This document shows, in pieces, positions 39,301 through 52,251 of a stretch of 64,000 bases of DNA. The notes beneath the pieces are model-generated. The model worked only from the letters and a program-made list of their open reading frames with translations, ran no database searches and was not told the DNA's origin. This stretch comes from Trichoplax adhaerens (Eukaryota > Placozoa > Uniplacotomia > Trichoplacea > Trichoplacidae). The stretch's first letter is position 1. Each line of letters starts with the position of its first letter. Made by a program: the position numbers and the translations under genes. The stretch is from NCBI RefSeq assembly GCF_000150275.1, contig NW_002060950.1, forward strand, positions 2,158,106 through 2,222,105. Reading direction: 5' to 3'.

Positions 39301-41631
39301 AGTTTACATGCTGTTTAAACTACAATAGCTCGTCATCGTAGACAAGGAAAAGGGAATTAATTTTCCAAATATGGCGGTACAATTTCAATGGCGACGGAAT
39401 GGAGTTGTACAAAAATGGCAGAACGTGGTAGAATAGGAGCAGCATGAATTGAATATGTTGGAGTGATAGTGTATTTTCCATGGATTAATTATTCTATACA
39501 ACTGTATATTAAATGAATTCATTAATGGAACAACTACCCAGTAATAGGTCTTCTATGATGGATTATCCATCCTAATTACGCTACCTTAGGATGACGTTTC
39601 AAGATGTTTTAAGATGATCAATGCCCGATGCTAAGAGGGGTAAAAAATCTTCCGATTGCAATTAACCAATTCGCATATTAGTAGTCATATGGCGAAAAGG
39701 AAATTGAAAAAAAAATTGATTTAAATTAGACTCAAACTTGAATTTGATTGAGTCTACTTGGAGTATTGATTCTGTTTGTAAAATTGTCATGGTAGTTTAG
39801 GATGATATTGGTAGTGTATTCGTATCTAATCTGATAACGGCAGAATTCAAGTTGATAAACGAACGGTGTAAGACAACTCAATTTGAAATATACCTAAACG
39901 ATAGGCTATAACTCAGTTGATAGGGGTAAAATAAAATCAATTTTGAATCTATTCAAAACTTTATAGACGAATTGGCTGCCTGATAAGGTTCTCTAGTTTT
40001 GCGGATGTTAAGGAGAATCATTCTTATTGTCATCCGTAAAATTATTATCCATCTATAAATTTTGCCCGTCAAATGCGTATGCGTTAATTAGTTTAAATGG
40101 GACTGTAATATGGATAGAAGAATATTCTTTAAATGGATTCATTGGTCGATCAACTTTGATCTTGTAACCATTACCATAGAGTGGATAAATCGATTATAAT
40201 ATAAATAAATAAAAAATAATGGTAATAAAATAAAATCGATAAAACCAAGCTAATTCTAATCCTTCTCGCCGTTGTTAGTCAAGAATGACATGTGAAATCA
40301 TAGCCTTATTCTTACAAATTGAAAACAGTCCAACATCGTTATGACTAGCTGCTAAGATTCATCAATTAATGAATTAAACGACGATATTTCAATTGAACAC
40401 ATGGAAAGGTTAAAAAAACTTTGATAGAATCAAACTTAATAGATCTGACAGGTTCTCTAATTAACTTTGTTGACCGATTGTGACCTAGGTCAATCTATCT
40501 TTTTTTCTTCTGAGGAGATTGATGAAAAAATGCCACCGATAATGCCATTTCAAGCAGTCATTATTATTGAATTAACTCTGTAAATTTAGAAAATGCTCAT
40601 TTTACTATCATCAATAATGAGGGTGTTTCGTAGCACGATTGTAAAGTAATTTCACTCAATGAATATGCATAAGGTAAAAGTGTCAATATTTTCTCTTCAC
40701 TTCCAACAGGGAATGCAGTTTTCGATTTATAATTAATCGTGTTAAAACTAATCAATTGAATGAGTAATTTCCATATAGTTTAAGCATCCAATTAAAATAA
40801 GACAACGTTGAAGAATATTAATGGTTGTACAATAATAAAAAAGGTTTGGTAGGCAATTCTTGTCGAAAAGTACAGTCCAATCAGAATATATTCTTGGAAA
40901 CTAACCTTACGCCCGTTGGTGGCTGGATGTGAAGATCCATATTCTTCATTTACTTCTTTCAGTAGTTTAACAATCCCATTTTCATTCATCCCCTTCGCTG
41001 TTTCATTGCCAAAATGATGTAGAACCTGTTCTAAGTGGTAATCATAGTCGCCTGGTTTATCATTAGTCGTTTTGTTGCAAACACGATTCCAACCAATATG
41101 GATCATGCTATACGCGATGATGACAGAAGCGTTAGCAAACAGATGGCCATCGATCGCACTAGCATGATTTAAATTGAGAGCATTGAAGGTATACGATGCA
41201 GCGGAGCACTAGAGAAAAATGGATGCAGTAGATAGAGAGAAATAGCGTTAATTAACAATCAGTATCACCTATAGATTTAGTCATAAGCAATAGTAAGTAA
41301 TAAAATAGCGCAGATGATGCAGACTTAGTTTTACTTTAACGACAAATTGTGTTCAAGAAGTGACTAACTAAAACTATACACAGACAAGTCTTCAAGACAA
41401 ACTTACGTTTGAACAGGAACTGCTACAAGTTCTATTAGGTACAATAGAATTAGCTAAAACATTCAAATCCTTAAATGTCATGGAAGTATTGCTGTTGGCC
41501 GATATGGCAGATAAAACATGAGCCAGCATTTTTTCACTCTCATGTTCATGACTGCTTTCGCTTGCCAAAGTTGTGCGAAACGGCAAAAAACAAATAGTAA
41601 CCGCAATTAAAATCGAGAACAAAGTCTTCAT
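30369..41631 (-). CDS. SLC39A4/12-like: ZIP zinc transporter, LIV-1 subfamily (ZIP4/ZIP12-like), copy 1
   Basis: A plasma-membrane-type Zn2+ importer. Thirteen exons on the minus strand: 41631-41407, 41208-40906, 34050-33760, 33572-33273, 33181-32854, 32725-32568, 32462-32285, 32195-32026, 31916-31752, 31551-31435, 31248-31038, 30877-30690, 30563-30369; 942 aa, in frame throughout. Order: signal peptide ([18 protein letters not shown]), a very long ectodomain (~580 aa) of repeated modules with His clusters ([30 protein letters not shown]) and a dibasic RRRKR, a PAL-type motif (LSPAIVQQ), then eight membrane helices. TM4 has HNFTDG and TM5 has [11 protein letters not shown], the metal-site helices of LIV-1 ZIPs, but Gln replaces the usual His in HELPHE. 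A His-rich insert ([10 protein letters not shown]) precedes the last helix ([19 protein letters not shown]). The 6.9 kb second intron raises the alternative that the first two exons are separate, but copy 2 has the same layout. Confidence 0.9.
34390..35560. repeat. about 300 bp tandem repeats inside intron 2 of ZIP copy 1
   Basis: GTTACTCTATCTTTCCTTTC recurs at about 34656, 34961 and 35257 (spacing 305 and 296), with flanking phrases such as GTTAACGCAATTATTTCGTA and GGCTAGATTAGTTATA repeated in each unit. About four diverged units are visible. No coding capacity was seen. Confidence 0.85.
37400..38200. repeat. about 120 bp tandem repeats inside intron 2 of ZIP copy 1
   Basis: Units with the phrase ATAGAAT-x-GGCAGAGAGAAT, then ATTCTCAATCCTACT and AAATTAGAAATACT, start near 37441, 37561, 37681 and 37801, a spacing of 120. 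More diverged copies follow towards 38150. The antisense frame at 37465-37707 reads through the repeat and is not a gene. Confidence 0.8.
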
Positions 41632-43481
41632 TGGTAATGCTATTAGATTTCTTTCTCAAGCACTTTCTTTTCAAATTAAATCGGCAAGGTGTAGTCTTGT
41701 AGCAAGAAAAGAGACGAAAAAAGTATTAGGCAATACTGTTACAGAATTGCCTTTTTGCCACGATTGGATACTGTTAATCCTTGTTTAAATGTGTTAACGC
41801 GTTATTAACTATAGGTAGAATAAAATCATTTTTCACAATTGAATTTTTAATAATTTGACTTACAATAGGCAAACTGGTTGATCTTGGTTTCTACTATAGT
41901 TTGAATAAAGAAAGGATCGCGTACGCGATTTTATAGCTTTAAGATGACAGATCAAACCTATTTCATAGAATAAGAAGCTCGTATTTGTCGATAGTATAAT
42001 GGATCGACCTCTTTTTTTTAACCATACAATCCATAACAGTACCTAGTATAGTAGATACCAATCTCACATTATTCCAACTTTGATGCATTGCTTGTAAATC
42101 GATCATTGTCCCTCATTAATGAATTCATTAATTATTCTGTTTACTGTTGAAGAATAAAGCCATTTCTCTTCAAAAGCTCAATGACAATGAGCAGGTAGGT
42201 TAAAGGGGTTGTGCTTTGACGTATTAACTACCTATCTACCATTGTCCCACAAATACGTACTATGATGTAGGATCTTTATTTAGCAACTGGTTGATATTGC
42301 CATTTCTATACATAACATTAGAGGATATTTGATTTAAATATAGTCAAGCGCAGATGATAATCCTCTTTAGGGCTTCTATTATCAAATTACGCTCTTGAGA
42401 GGTAATAAGGCTAAAAAAATTTTAAACTACGATCAACCGTTTTATTTTTGATATGGAAAATTGAAATAATAGGAGTGTTCACTACTCAGGGTGTTACTTT
42501 ATCTTTGTTATCGTTAAAATGCTTAAAGTTCCTTTAAGAGCATAATCACATATGTCGTAATAAAAATGAGTATTTTATTCTATTATATGCATCGGTATTC
42601 TACCAATACGTCAATAGTGTTATCGATGAATGAGACAAATACTACCGTATACAAAACGGAAAATGGCCTCTTACCATTTAGTCACATCTCTTCTTCAGAT
42701 AAATGCCAGTGCCTTTAACGAGACTGGATATTTGGCTAAGCTAGAATGCTAGCTGACGTAAGCTATAATACATTGATACTTTGTTATGCAATTGAAAGTG
42801 TTACCAGTAACTAAGAATTAATGTATCCCTTCAACTGAGATGGTGTTGCTTTGCTACTTGATGATAATTTATGAAAAGTCAGGATTATATAGCCCTTCTA
42901 TTCCACGTTAGTTAACTATTAGTTGAATACATTCTCAATTACCATGAAAGAGTATCATCCTTAGTACCCATTGCTATCAATTTTCAGGATATATTACTAA
43001 CTCATCAATTGTTTCCAATACAGTGTACTTCAAAACAAATCAGATGTTCGTAAAGAAAAATATAAAACTTTTATTGGTTCTGTTGAAAATTTAGAATAAC
43101 ATATTGACTACCACAGTTCAATATTGTCCCTTTCTTAGCACAATTTCTAATGAGATGTAACATAGGATTAATATCATATATTGCATAAGTGCAAAGTAAA
43201 AAAAATCGCTTCTAATACTATATAATTATATAAGTAATGGTAAGAATGTGTTACCAAACACAAGTCCATAAATTTATTGAACGTATTTGTATAGGTTCCG
43301 TAAATCTTTCGTGTTAACCAGCAAATAAGGGCAAAAGTAGATTATATTACGGTCCTGACTACATTAGTAGGACTCACTCTACGATTTATGACAATAACTG
43401 GAAATGATGTGAAGAGTGTACGGCTATTACAGTGCTACTACAGGAGAATTCTATAAACAGTGCCGTACCTAAAGTCGATTA
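41632..43481. other. spacer between the two ZIP genes
   Basis: No exon was found. It should hold the promoter of copy 1 and the 3' UTR of copy 2, because both genes run leftwards. Confidence 0.45.
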
Positions 43482-46400
43482 TTAAAATATAATATTTTCT
43501 TCAAAGAATGCGAGTAAAAACATGGCCGTAAAGCCAGTCAAGATACCAACATTGGATGCCAAAAATTTCTTCCAATTCATTTCACCTCCAACAATTTCAT
43601 GACTATCGCCACCATCTTTGCGGCGGTGAGAATGCGAGTGAGTATGACCAGCTCCTTGTCCAGTCATTTGTGGCATCTATAATGAATGCACAATAATTCG
43701 TACATGAGCTATGAACTATGTAATTGGTACAATTTTATCGTAAAATAATAAATCGATTGATACAGCGATTGCCGCTTAACTTACAAGATCTACCAAAGCT
43801 ATGTATAAAAATAATCCAGCCGTTACTGCAAACATATATTGACGAGCAATATCTGTAGAGGCAGCAAAGATACCAATTATTGCTCCAATGTAACATGGCA
43901 AAGCTGATATTAGATTATAAATCAAAGCTCTCTTCCATCCCATTCCACTTGCATACAAAATAGCAAAATCACCTATTCACGTAAGGAAATTCGGTTGGTC
44001 AGTTATAAGTGAAAAATGGAAGTTTTAAATAATCATTAACTTAATTCTGTTAACCTAATTCTTGTGGTAATTCGTGGCAGAAAACAGCGACAGATGTGCT
44101 TAGCCCAAGCGAAAGGGATGATTTAAAAGAGGCGCCGATGGCTATTCCATCAGTAAAATTGTGTAAGCCGTCTCCGACGACCACCATAATTCCTACAGCA
44201 GTCAGGCCGAAGAACACTATCTTTTGACCTGATTTTGATACGTATCCATCCTGTTCATCATTTTTTACCTAAATTGTAATAGTAACGGTAGTTTTAATAT
44301 AACTTATCTACTATAAATTGACTGTCTTATATAAAAGATACTTATATACATTTTAATCGTTTGAAAATTTACTAACATACTGTATACTCGTATATGTTCA
44401 ATGAATAATAGAATCACTTTTGGTCATCATAAAGCTAACATTAAGCTGCAGGTATAACATCTACCTCTGATGAAGCTACCATTTCCGGTGTCTTGGTTTC
44501 ACCATCGGAAAAACTAGGGTTATCACAAGAGTTGACATCTTTCATGCCAATTTCAGCCTAGTAATATTCAACAACAGTAACCAGAAAACTTTTTAAAATT
44601 ACTTTAAGATGAAATCAAGGTGAGTAAACAACGTCGCGCAACGCATTTTTAACATGGTAAACAAGTCTACATTCTTACATCACTAATCTTCTTTTGCTTT
44701 GTACATAACAGGACTACTGTCTCAAAGATATAGAATCCGTATAATCCAACAACACAGACCAACATCTTCATAAGTCTCCCTTGTTCTTCAGTTAGTCCAC
44801 CACTAGTAGATGACGCATGTGAACTGTGATCGTGTTCCGTTATTGACTACGTAGGTTTATAATCAAGGTTGCATCGTGAGTGTGAAATTTAAATATCACG
44901 TACTATATGTATAGAACAATTTAGAAAAGTTATCATTTCGTTTTGTGGATACATACGTGAGGGATTAAATGCATTATACTATCACCAACCAAGGATCCAA
45001 CGGCTAAACCTACCAAGTAAGCTATAACGTAAGGAATCACCGTATGTCCTAGGCATGGAATAATCAATATTCCTGCTACCGACGTTAGCGTTATCACAGT
45101 TACGGCGAGTATAGTGTAACCCCAAACTGTAATATTAAAGATCAGTTAAAAGCCCAAAGTGATAAAGTGGAATTAAGTCGCTAATCGCCTCATAACAATA
45201 AATTTAAAATGTTACTATACCTTCACCAGCTGATGGTGCAGCTGCGACAGTTGTATTAGTAGTTACAGTTGCATTATTGCAAGCGGATGTTGCAACTTGT
45301 TGCACTAATGCAGGAGAAAGAGAGTTGAATTGTTTTACATCAGCTCCGGTAGAGCTTACCTTGAAGATGTTGAATATTTGCGACGCAGAATAGCACTATG
45401 AAACAATAATCAATTTAAAAATTATAAAAATAATAAATTAATAACTCCATCGGCGGTATTACTTGACAAAGAAACAATATATGATTTTTTACTTGTTTTC
45501 TTGCTTCCCACTACACATAAAAATAGAATATAAATTTTTCAAATTCTTAGAGATGTCAGTTACCTTTCCTTCAAATTGATGGTCATTATGTACTTCACGA
45601 GTGGAGCGCTTGTGATCATGACCAGAATGATCATCATGACCGGAATTGCCGGAATTCGATCCCGATGAGGAACCAATCTTTAATTTTGTCATTAAATTTT
45701 GCAATCCGGTTAAATTAACGCGTCCTACCACGTATAAGTAGAGAGTAATAGAGTTAGATTATTAAATTTTTCATTATTATTGTAATATCACAGACGAAAA
45801 GATAATTCTTCAAGTCCTAGAATTACCATTAGTGGCATAAATTTCGAAAATGTGTCGTTGAAAAAATGCCTGATCTGGAAGTGTCGTGTTGTTAGCGTGA
45901 TCATGATCATGGTGATCATCTGATGATGAGCTAGCTTGGATACAATGACCCTTAACTAATTTTTCAATTAAAGGCACAAATACTTGTGATCCATTGTACC
46001 ATTGGTTATTGGCTACAGTAATGTTAGAGCTAGAGTGATTATGCTCGTCAGTTGCTCTTTTTCGTCGATGATCATGTCCACTATGATCATGATGGGTTGT
46101 AGTATCATTCTTTTTAGCAAGTAAGCTTGTTGCTGAGAAACACTGTAAAATTTCGTAAGATAATGTTTGTGTTAGCTTTCCGTGATAGAAAGAGATTCCA
46201 GTCATGAGGATTTTATATCAGTCGAAATACCAGTATTATTTTATTATAAATACTTTTACTGACCGTACGACCATCTGGAGGATGAGCCGTCCCATATGTA
46301 CTGTTTATTTCCTGTAACATTTTAATTATTCCTACTGTGCTATACTGCATGCGCGTTTCATTTCCAAATTCATGTAATAGCTTGTGAGCATAATTGTCAG

Positions 46401-49400
46401 GAGGGCCAGGCTTTATCTGAGCTGTTTGGTTACAGACTAGAGCCCATCCTTCTGGCAATAGTGTATAGGTCATGATCATCGCAGCTGTTGGAAAGTTTGT
46501 TTCATTTAGTGTCTGGTTAGTGTTGAGTCCCATCGAGGAATAGACGTACGATGGTATTGTGCACTAAATGGGCGAAATGTAAGTGCTATTAGAATTTTAA
46601 AACACTTTCTTCATATCTAATCATATCATAAAGTGCGACAGTAATTAGAATCGATATGTCGCGCAGAGATTAATTAAATGTATAGAACAAGACAGAGAGC
46701 TACTTTAAGAAGATAGACACAATACGATAGATTAATAACATAGTTAAGCTTATACTTTACCCCAATGCAGTTGCTACATTTCTTGTTAGACGTTACTTTC
46801 ATAGCTAACGTATTCAAGTCTTGATAGGTCATTACTACTTTGCTACTGGCATTAATAGCTTCTAGAATCTCGTGGAAATGATCTTCTTCTTTATGGGCAA
46901 CATTTGCAAGGTTAATGCATAATCCTTTGGCCAGATTTTCTAATATCCTTGGCGTAATTTCTGTAGCAGGATGGTACGTGTTGTGATTGTGCCCTACGTG
47001 GCCATGACCGGTGTGGTTGACTCCTTTCAAAAGGTTGTCCACATTAAAGCACTATATGAGATGAGGTAAATAATAATCGTTATTATATAATCAGTCGTTC
47101 ATTGAAGGACCTAATATTGAACACGGCATGATATTTGTCGAGCACACAGTGTCATGTTTGTAAGTTGCTGAAATCTACAGTACGACATAGCATTTTTTTT
47201 ATCGCCCATCATCTCCGAAACGATTTCAAACTGAACCTTTGACATATCTAAATCTATTTGCTCGCATTACTATTTTTCATCTTGGTAATTAAAGCGAAAT
47301 GACAATTGAATTTATAACTCGGAAATGACTGATATTATTATAATAGCGCATCACGTTTTCCTCTAAATGCTACGCCCTTGGTTTGATGGTATCCCTTACA
47401 AGCTACAATTGGAAATGTTAAATATATTTGTGAGAAGTAAATATTGTTGTGCAAATGTCTCATCATTGGAATCGAAATTTCGCACTCCGTCCATGACGTC
47501 AAAATTAACCTTCAACACGTTCAATTTTTTTAAATCGCCGAATTTTGTAAATTGTCCAGACAAACATAATTACAATTAATTGATAGTTAGCAGCACTGTA
47601 CACTAACGCCCTAAGAATCACTCTATAGTAAGGTCTTGAAAAGAAAGGTTTAAGTGAGAGAACTGGTCAACTTAATAATAACGGGTCACGATCTTGCATA
47701 ATTAACTAGTTGACGTCACTTTTAATTATATAGAATTAATTAATTAATTAGTGTACGAGTACAGTGCAGACTGGAATGTCCAACAGCTAAAACGGGAGTC
47801 CAACTGGCGGAACAGTATGGTGCAGTATAGAACCACACTTGAGTTCAAATCAAGCTCAAGATACATTAGCAAGAACGGGTTGTCGGCCTCTTTGTGACAG
47901 TGTACAGTACTGTACCGTACCGTATAGAAGCTTTTGTCTTGTTCGCTTTGTCTTTGTCTTGGCTAAACAAAGGTTTCCGTCGGTGATCGACAAGAATCAA
48001 GATGGGGGGGCATAGACATTCCAAATATGGTAATGCTACTGTGAAAAATTCAAGATGATTTCAAAGCCATCTTCAACGATCTTGGTAAAGATGATCAAAG
48101 TCCATCATCACGGAGGATGATGATGGCGGAAGGGAGTAGGAAATGATTTCCCTCTCGTGTTTGTGCTAGAGGGATTTACTCATAGCAGACGATAGCACCA
48201 ATGTAGAAGAGAGTCAGGCGATGCTAACGTAATCATCAAACAATTCTCAGAAATTAAATTAACTACTCTGCGGTATGCCTATTATAATGACTGGTGATGA
48301 TTTTTCAATTGCACTAAACAATATCAGAGAAGTAGGAAAAACACTAGGTAGTAATATTCCTTTATCATCAGTAATCATCAAAGTAAAATTAAGGAATGTA
48401 TTCAATATCGTGGGTAAGGGAGCAATCATTTCAAATAGGAGTAAATGAAAGTTGTATTTGTCGTATGACGATCCGTGCAAGGAAACGTTTCCTTTGAGGA
48501 AAAGCAAGTTTTGAGTACTACAACTTTAATGGCATACTTAATTTGAAGCATGGGGGAACAAATAGTTATTGAAGTTGCCAGATCGGACTTCTATTTTTTT
48601 AGTATTCACTAATATTGCAATAGTGATAGTAAAAAAAAAAAAGAGACAAAGTTGAATGACTGCACTTTAAGTACATCCTTAATTAAAGTAGTTTACCAAG
48701 ACAGCGTAACGTCGGGAAAACTACGAAGACGAATGCCATTTAGGATACATTAGGAACTACATTGATCGCCCTTTCACTTCTCTGTTTTACATAGATCAGT
48801 GAACAATTTCTACTAACGTAAAGTAACAGCAATCACTAGAAATATCTAAAGGTATAAAATACGCTATAAGTAGAATAAAATCTTTTCGAAATGATCAGCA
48901 CATTTTAAGCAGACAAGTACGATACGAAGCAATGTTTGAAGGCATTGTCCGGGGAACAATCATTGTAAGAAAAGATGGTCTCTTGTGACGCTAGGTAGTA
49001 GAAGAAAGTGCTTCACTTATCGTAAAGCGAACATTATTTCTGCTAACTGATGCCGTAAGAAATTGTCAATTGAACTTGATTAGCTTAACGTAGTTATGCG
49101 GCTCGAATAGTGAGTAAATTAAATACGTTGACGAGATGATACAGCAAAATAACAAAGTCACATGGCAACTCCAATGCAAAAGCAAATGTTAGCACTCACT
49201 TTACGACCCATCGTCATCGGGTGTGAAGGTCCATACTCTTCGTTGACTTCCTTTAATAATTTGGCAATGCCATTTTCGTTCATGCCATGGGTAGTTTCGT
49301 TACCAAACTCATGTAAGATTTGCTCTAAGTGAAAAGCAAAATTACCTGGCTTTGCGTTCGTTGTCGCGTTACATACACGATGCCATCCTTTATGAATAAC

Positions 49401-50063
49401 AGTATACACTATAATTAGTGAAGCTCCAGCGAATGAATGGCTATCGATGGCGCCAGTCCGGTTCAGATTTAGAGCGTTGAATACGTAAGAGGCTGTGGAA
49501 CACTAGAAAATGTTAATGTTAAGGAAGAGAATTAGGACAGGAAGGATAGACTTGAATATTCAATTGCAGAGTGTGTAGAGGGTGATTTTAGTTTGGTTAA
49601 CATCAGTACTTTTTGAAGGCAATGGACTAAGCCTTCTGTAAGATATAATCTACAGTGTGTTACTATGAGTAGAAGGAACTGATCCAATGTCAAGGTATCA
49701 AGACTTTAAATATTAACGAAATTTAATGATCGTGACTTTCTTTCAGTTTTAGCCAGTGCAATTATTTTGTATTTTGCTTTAAAAATGGATCGTTACTGGA
49801 TAGTAGGAAAGGTAATAAAACTTAAATTGATAACTTACAGTGGGACATGTCGCTGCACAAGTCCTATTTGGAACCATACGATTAGCCAAGTTATTGACGT
49901 CGTTGAAGTTGATGGAGGAATTGCTAGCAGCCATAATTGATGCTATAACACTGGCAAAGGCTTCATCGCTTTCATGTACATGATCGCTTTCGCTAGCATT
50001 AATCGATTCGAAACAAGTTAAGTAGGTCAATGATACCAACAAGATTATTGTTGCTACTTTCAT
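43482..50063 (-). CDS. SLC39A4/12-like: ZIP zinc transporter, LIV-1 subfamily (ZIP4/ZIP12-like), copy 2
   Basis: Tandem paralogue of copy 1 in the same orientation. Thirteen exons on the minus strand: 50063-49839, 49502-49200, 47051-46761, 46563-46264, 46142-45827, 45724-45564, 45395-45221, 45126-44957, 44846-44679, 44557-44465, 44268-44055, 43972-43785, 43676-43482; 932 aa. Exons 1-4, 8, 12 and 13 match copy 1 exactly in length (225, 303, 291, 300, 170, 188, 195). It has a signal peptide ([18 protein letters not shown]), a repeated ectodomain with His clusters ([33 protein letters not shown]), the PAL motif [10 protein letters not shown]4 HNFTDG, TM5 [11 protein letters not shown], a His-rich HTHSHSHRR loop, and the final helix [20 protein letters not shown], close to the ZIP4/ZIP12 C-terminus. 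I chose the second Met of the open frame as start because it begins the signal peptide and gives the same exon length as copy 1. Likely job: Zn2+ uptake with metal buffering by the His-rich ectodomain. Confidence 0.92.
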
Positions 50064-52214
50064 GTTGAATGTGATATGGTAAAGGATCAAAGTGGCAATT
50101 CAACAAGAGAACTATCTGTAATAGCGATGATGTAGGAAAAAAAAAGTAGAATGGACAACTATGTCGCCAATTTTGACCAAGATATTGCAATGTGCAATAG
50201 TTGAAGATGAAATATCCCTTTTTTCAGTGTGAGGCAGCTCCCCTGAGTTGTATGTTGATCAATGATTTTGATGGAATTACGTGAATTGCTTGCTTCTACT
50301 GCTCTATATTCTATTGGATACGGTACGGTATTAGTAACAAGAACCTGTATCCTATTAATTCTGCAGTATCATATCATAACAGTATTGTTGGATTAACTGA
50401 CATCCACTTTGAGGTCACGCAGTTAATGTTGAAAGAGTAAAGAATAAGGAGAATTGATGGAAATCAAGATTGACATGAAGAATTTCTTTGTTAACAGTAT
50501 CAGCTTTTGAACGAGTTGTACTTTCTAGGTTGGTGTGGTGCAAAGGTTTTGACCAGGTTTTGATTGGACGTGGACTGGCGCAGTAGGCCAACGTCATCTC
50601 GTGCTTCTGTACCATCCTGTGACTGTTGGTACTGTACTGTCCAACTCATGCAACGTTACGATGGCATGAGCCGACGCGGAGGATGACTTTCTACCATTTG
50701 TTATCAGGTGTGTCGAGTGACATTGTGTAGAACATATAGAGTGTGCGGTATGCATGCAACACACAGTCAACTTGGCCTCTACTATTGTAAAAACAAAAGC
50801 AAACAATCAACTACAAAAAGGGCGCTGGATTCCGGATCCCGCCCTGTTTAGCTTGTTTAGTGTTGGGTGTTTACTTGGATCTTTTGTTGAATCTCCAAGT
50901 ACGCTTCACCTTGTCAATTCTTTTGTCTTGCAAAACACTACACTATGTGTGTATCGATCGGTTACGAATATCCGTAATGATGCGGATCGGTATTATCCGT
51001 CCGTGGGCACAAAGAACCGTATCGTACGGTACCGTACCGTATTCGGCGGTATAGTACCGTATTGGACGCTATCGTATTGTTATTGGCAGCGTATCGTACG
51101 GTACGATGCTGCACCTGTAGCTACTACGTGTCATTTTCATCTATTTCAATTCAATCAACTGTCAGTCAATTCAATTTACAGTAATAATAACACGCCGTGA
51201 CAGGTAGAGGCCAATTTCCGTTGCTATGCTAGTGCGAAGGTCAGTCAGACAGTTAATTAACGAAGTTTCTACAGTGTCTACGTAGACCCACATCAATAGA
51301 TTATACAATTAATTCATAAAACAGGTGTTCCACCATCAAAATGCTAATAAAGGTTAGCGGATTAGCATCAATATGATAATCACTCCAAATACTCTGTTGG
51401 ATAGTTTTTTATTTCTAATGGTAGCTATGACAAAGGGAAATGGTATTAGAAAGGACTTGCACGATTAAAAGCAAGTTGAAATTTGCAAAATTGACCATCT
51501 ACGTCGTATTTCAGTAATTTATACCGCCGTTATACAGTATTGAATTCATTGATTCGCCAAATGATGATGATTCAGTGTTGAGTCAGCAGAGTTGATGGAC
51601 ATTTCACACCTGTTCATACAGTACTGTACAGTGTACATTCTCCGACATTAGACGCTGTTGTAATGATAATTATAAAAGCATCTACTGTACTATAGTACAC
51701 TGATCTGAAGTATTCACAGTAACCTGCTGCTGGAATACGCACTTTGAACTTTAACAGTGCGTGCTTTCTAAAACGGTAGGTGCATCTTTCATAATTTTAT
51801 AACATTTTGTATGGAGATAGATCTTAAACCATATTATTCAAATTCTCATAGGAATCGAAGAGACGCAAACAGAAAGCCATACGGCAATTAACTATAGATG
51901 GCATGTTAAATAAATAAATTTTTAGTACGTATCTGTAATTTTCATTAAGACCACAAAATCCAATTTTGCAAATTTTTAAGCTCGATTCTTGAACTTCATT
52001 TCTACCGAAATTGGTGCGTGCTTAAGCGGCAGGTTACAGTAATGGTACCTGTACTTTGGACATTGTGTCTCACCTAAATTCGATGTCGTTGAAGTCGGTC
52101 GACGATCAAATTTTTTTATTCTACCTTTTCCGATTTCAATGTAGCTACTATCCTACTTACCCAACTCAGTATCGTTAGGAGGTGTCGCCAATAGGATGCA
52201 AAGTGCGAAACAAT

Positions 52215-52251
52215 TCCGGTAGGACGACGATCCGATCGGATTCCTACCGGA
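52215..52251. repeat. nested palindromes, CCGGTAGGA/TCCTACCGG hairpin
   Basis: TCCGGTAGGA (52215-52224) is complementary to TCCTACCGGA (52242-52251), and the loop holds the perfect palindrome TCCGATCGGA (52231-52240). Another perfect 14-base palindrome, TCGGATTAATCCGA, lies at 52303-52316. They form a small GC-richer cluster in AT-rich sequence. Confidence 0.8.

Noticed and set aside
40906-41631. Exons 1-2 of ZIP copy 1 as a separate gene
   Set aside because: Copy 2 has the same two exons with identical lengths and phases in front of its exon 3, and the splice phases fit, so they most likely belong to the ZIP gene despite the 6.9 kb intron.
47780-47900. Possible tRNA gene from a GTTCAAATC B-box-like word
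   Set aside because: No matching A box, acceptor stem or anticodon arm could be drawn around it.
50754-51200. 148-codon plus-strand frame
   Set aside because: It reads through CGTACGGTACCGTACC-type repeats and shows no protein-like pattern.
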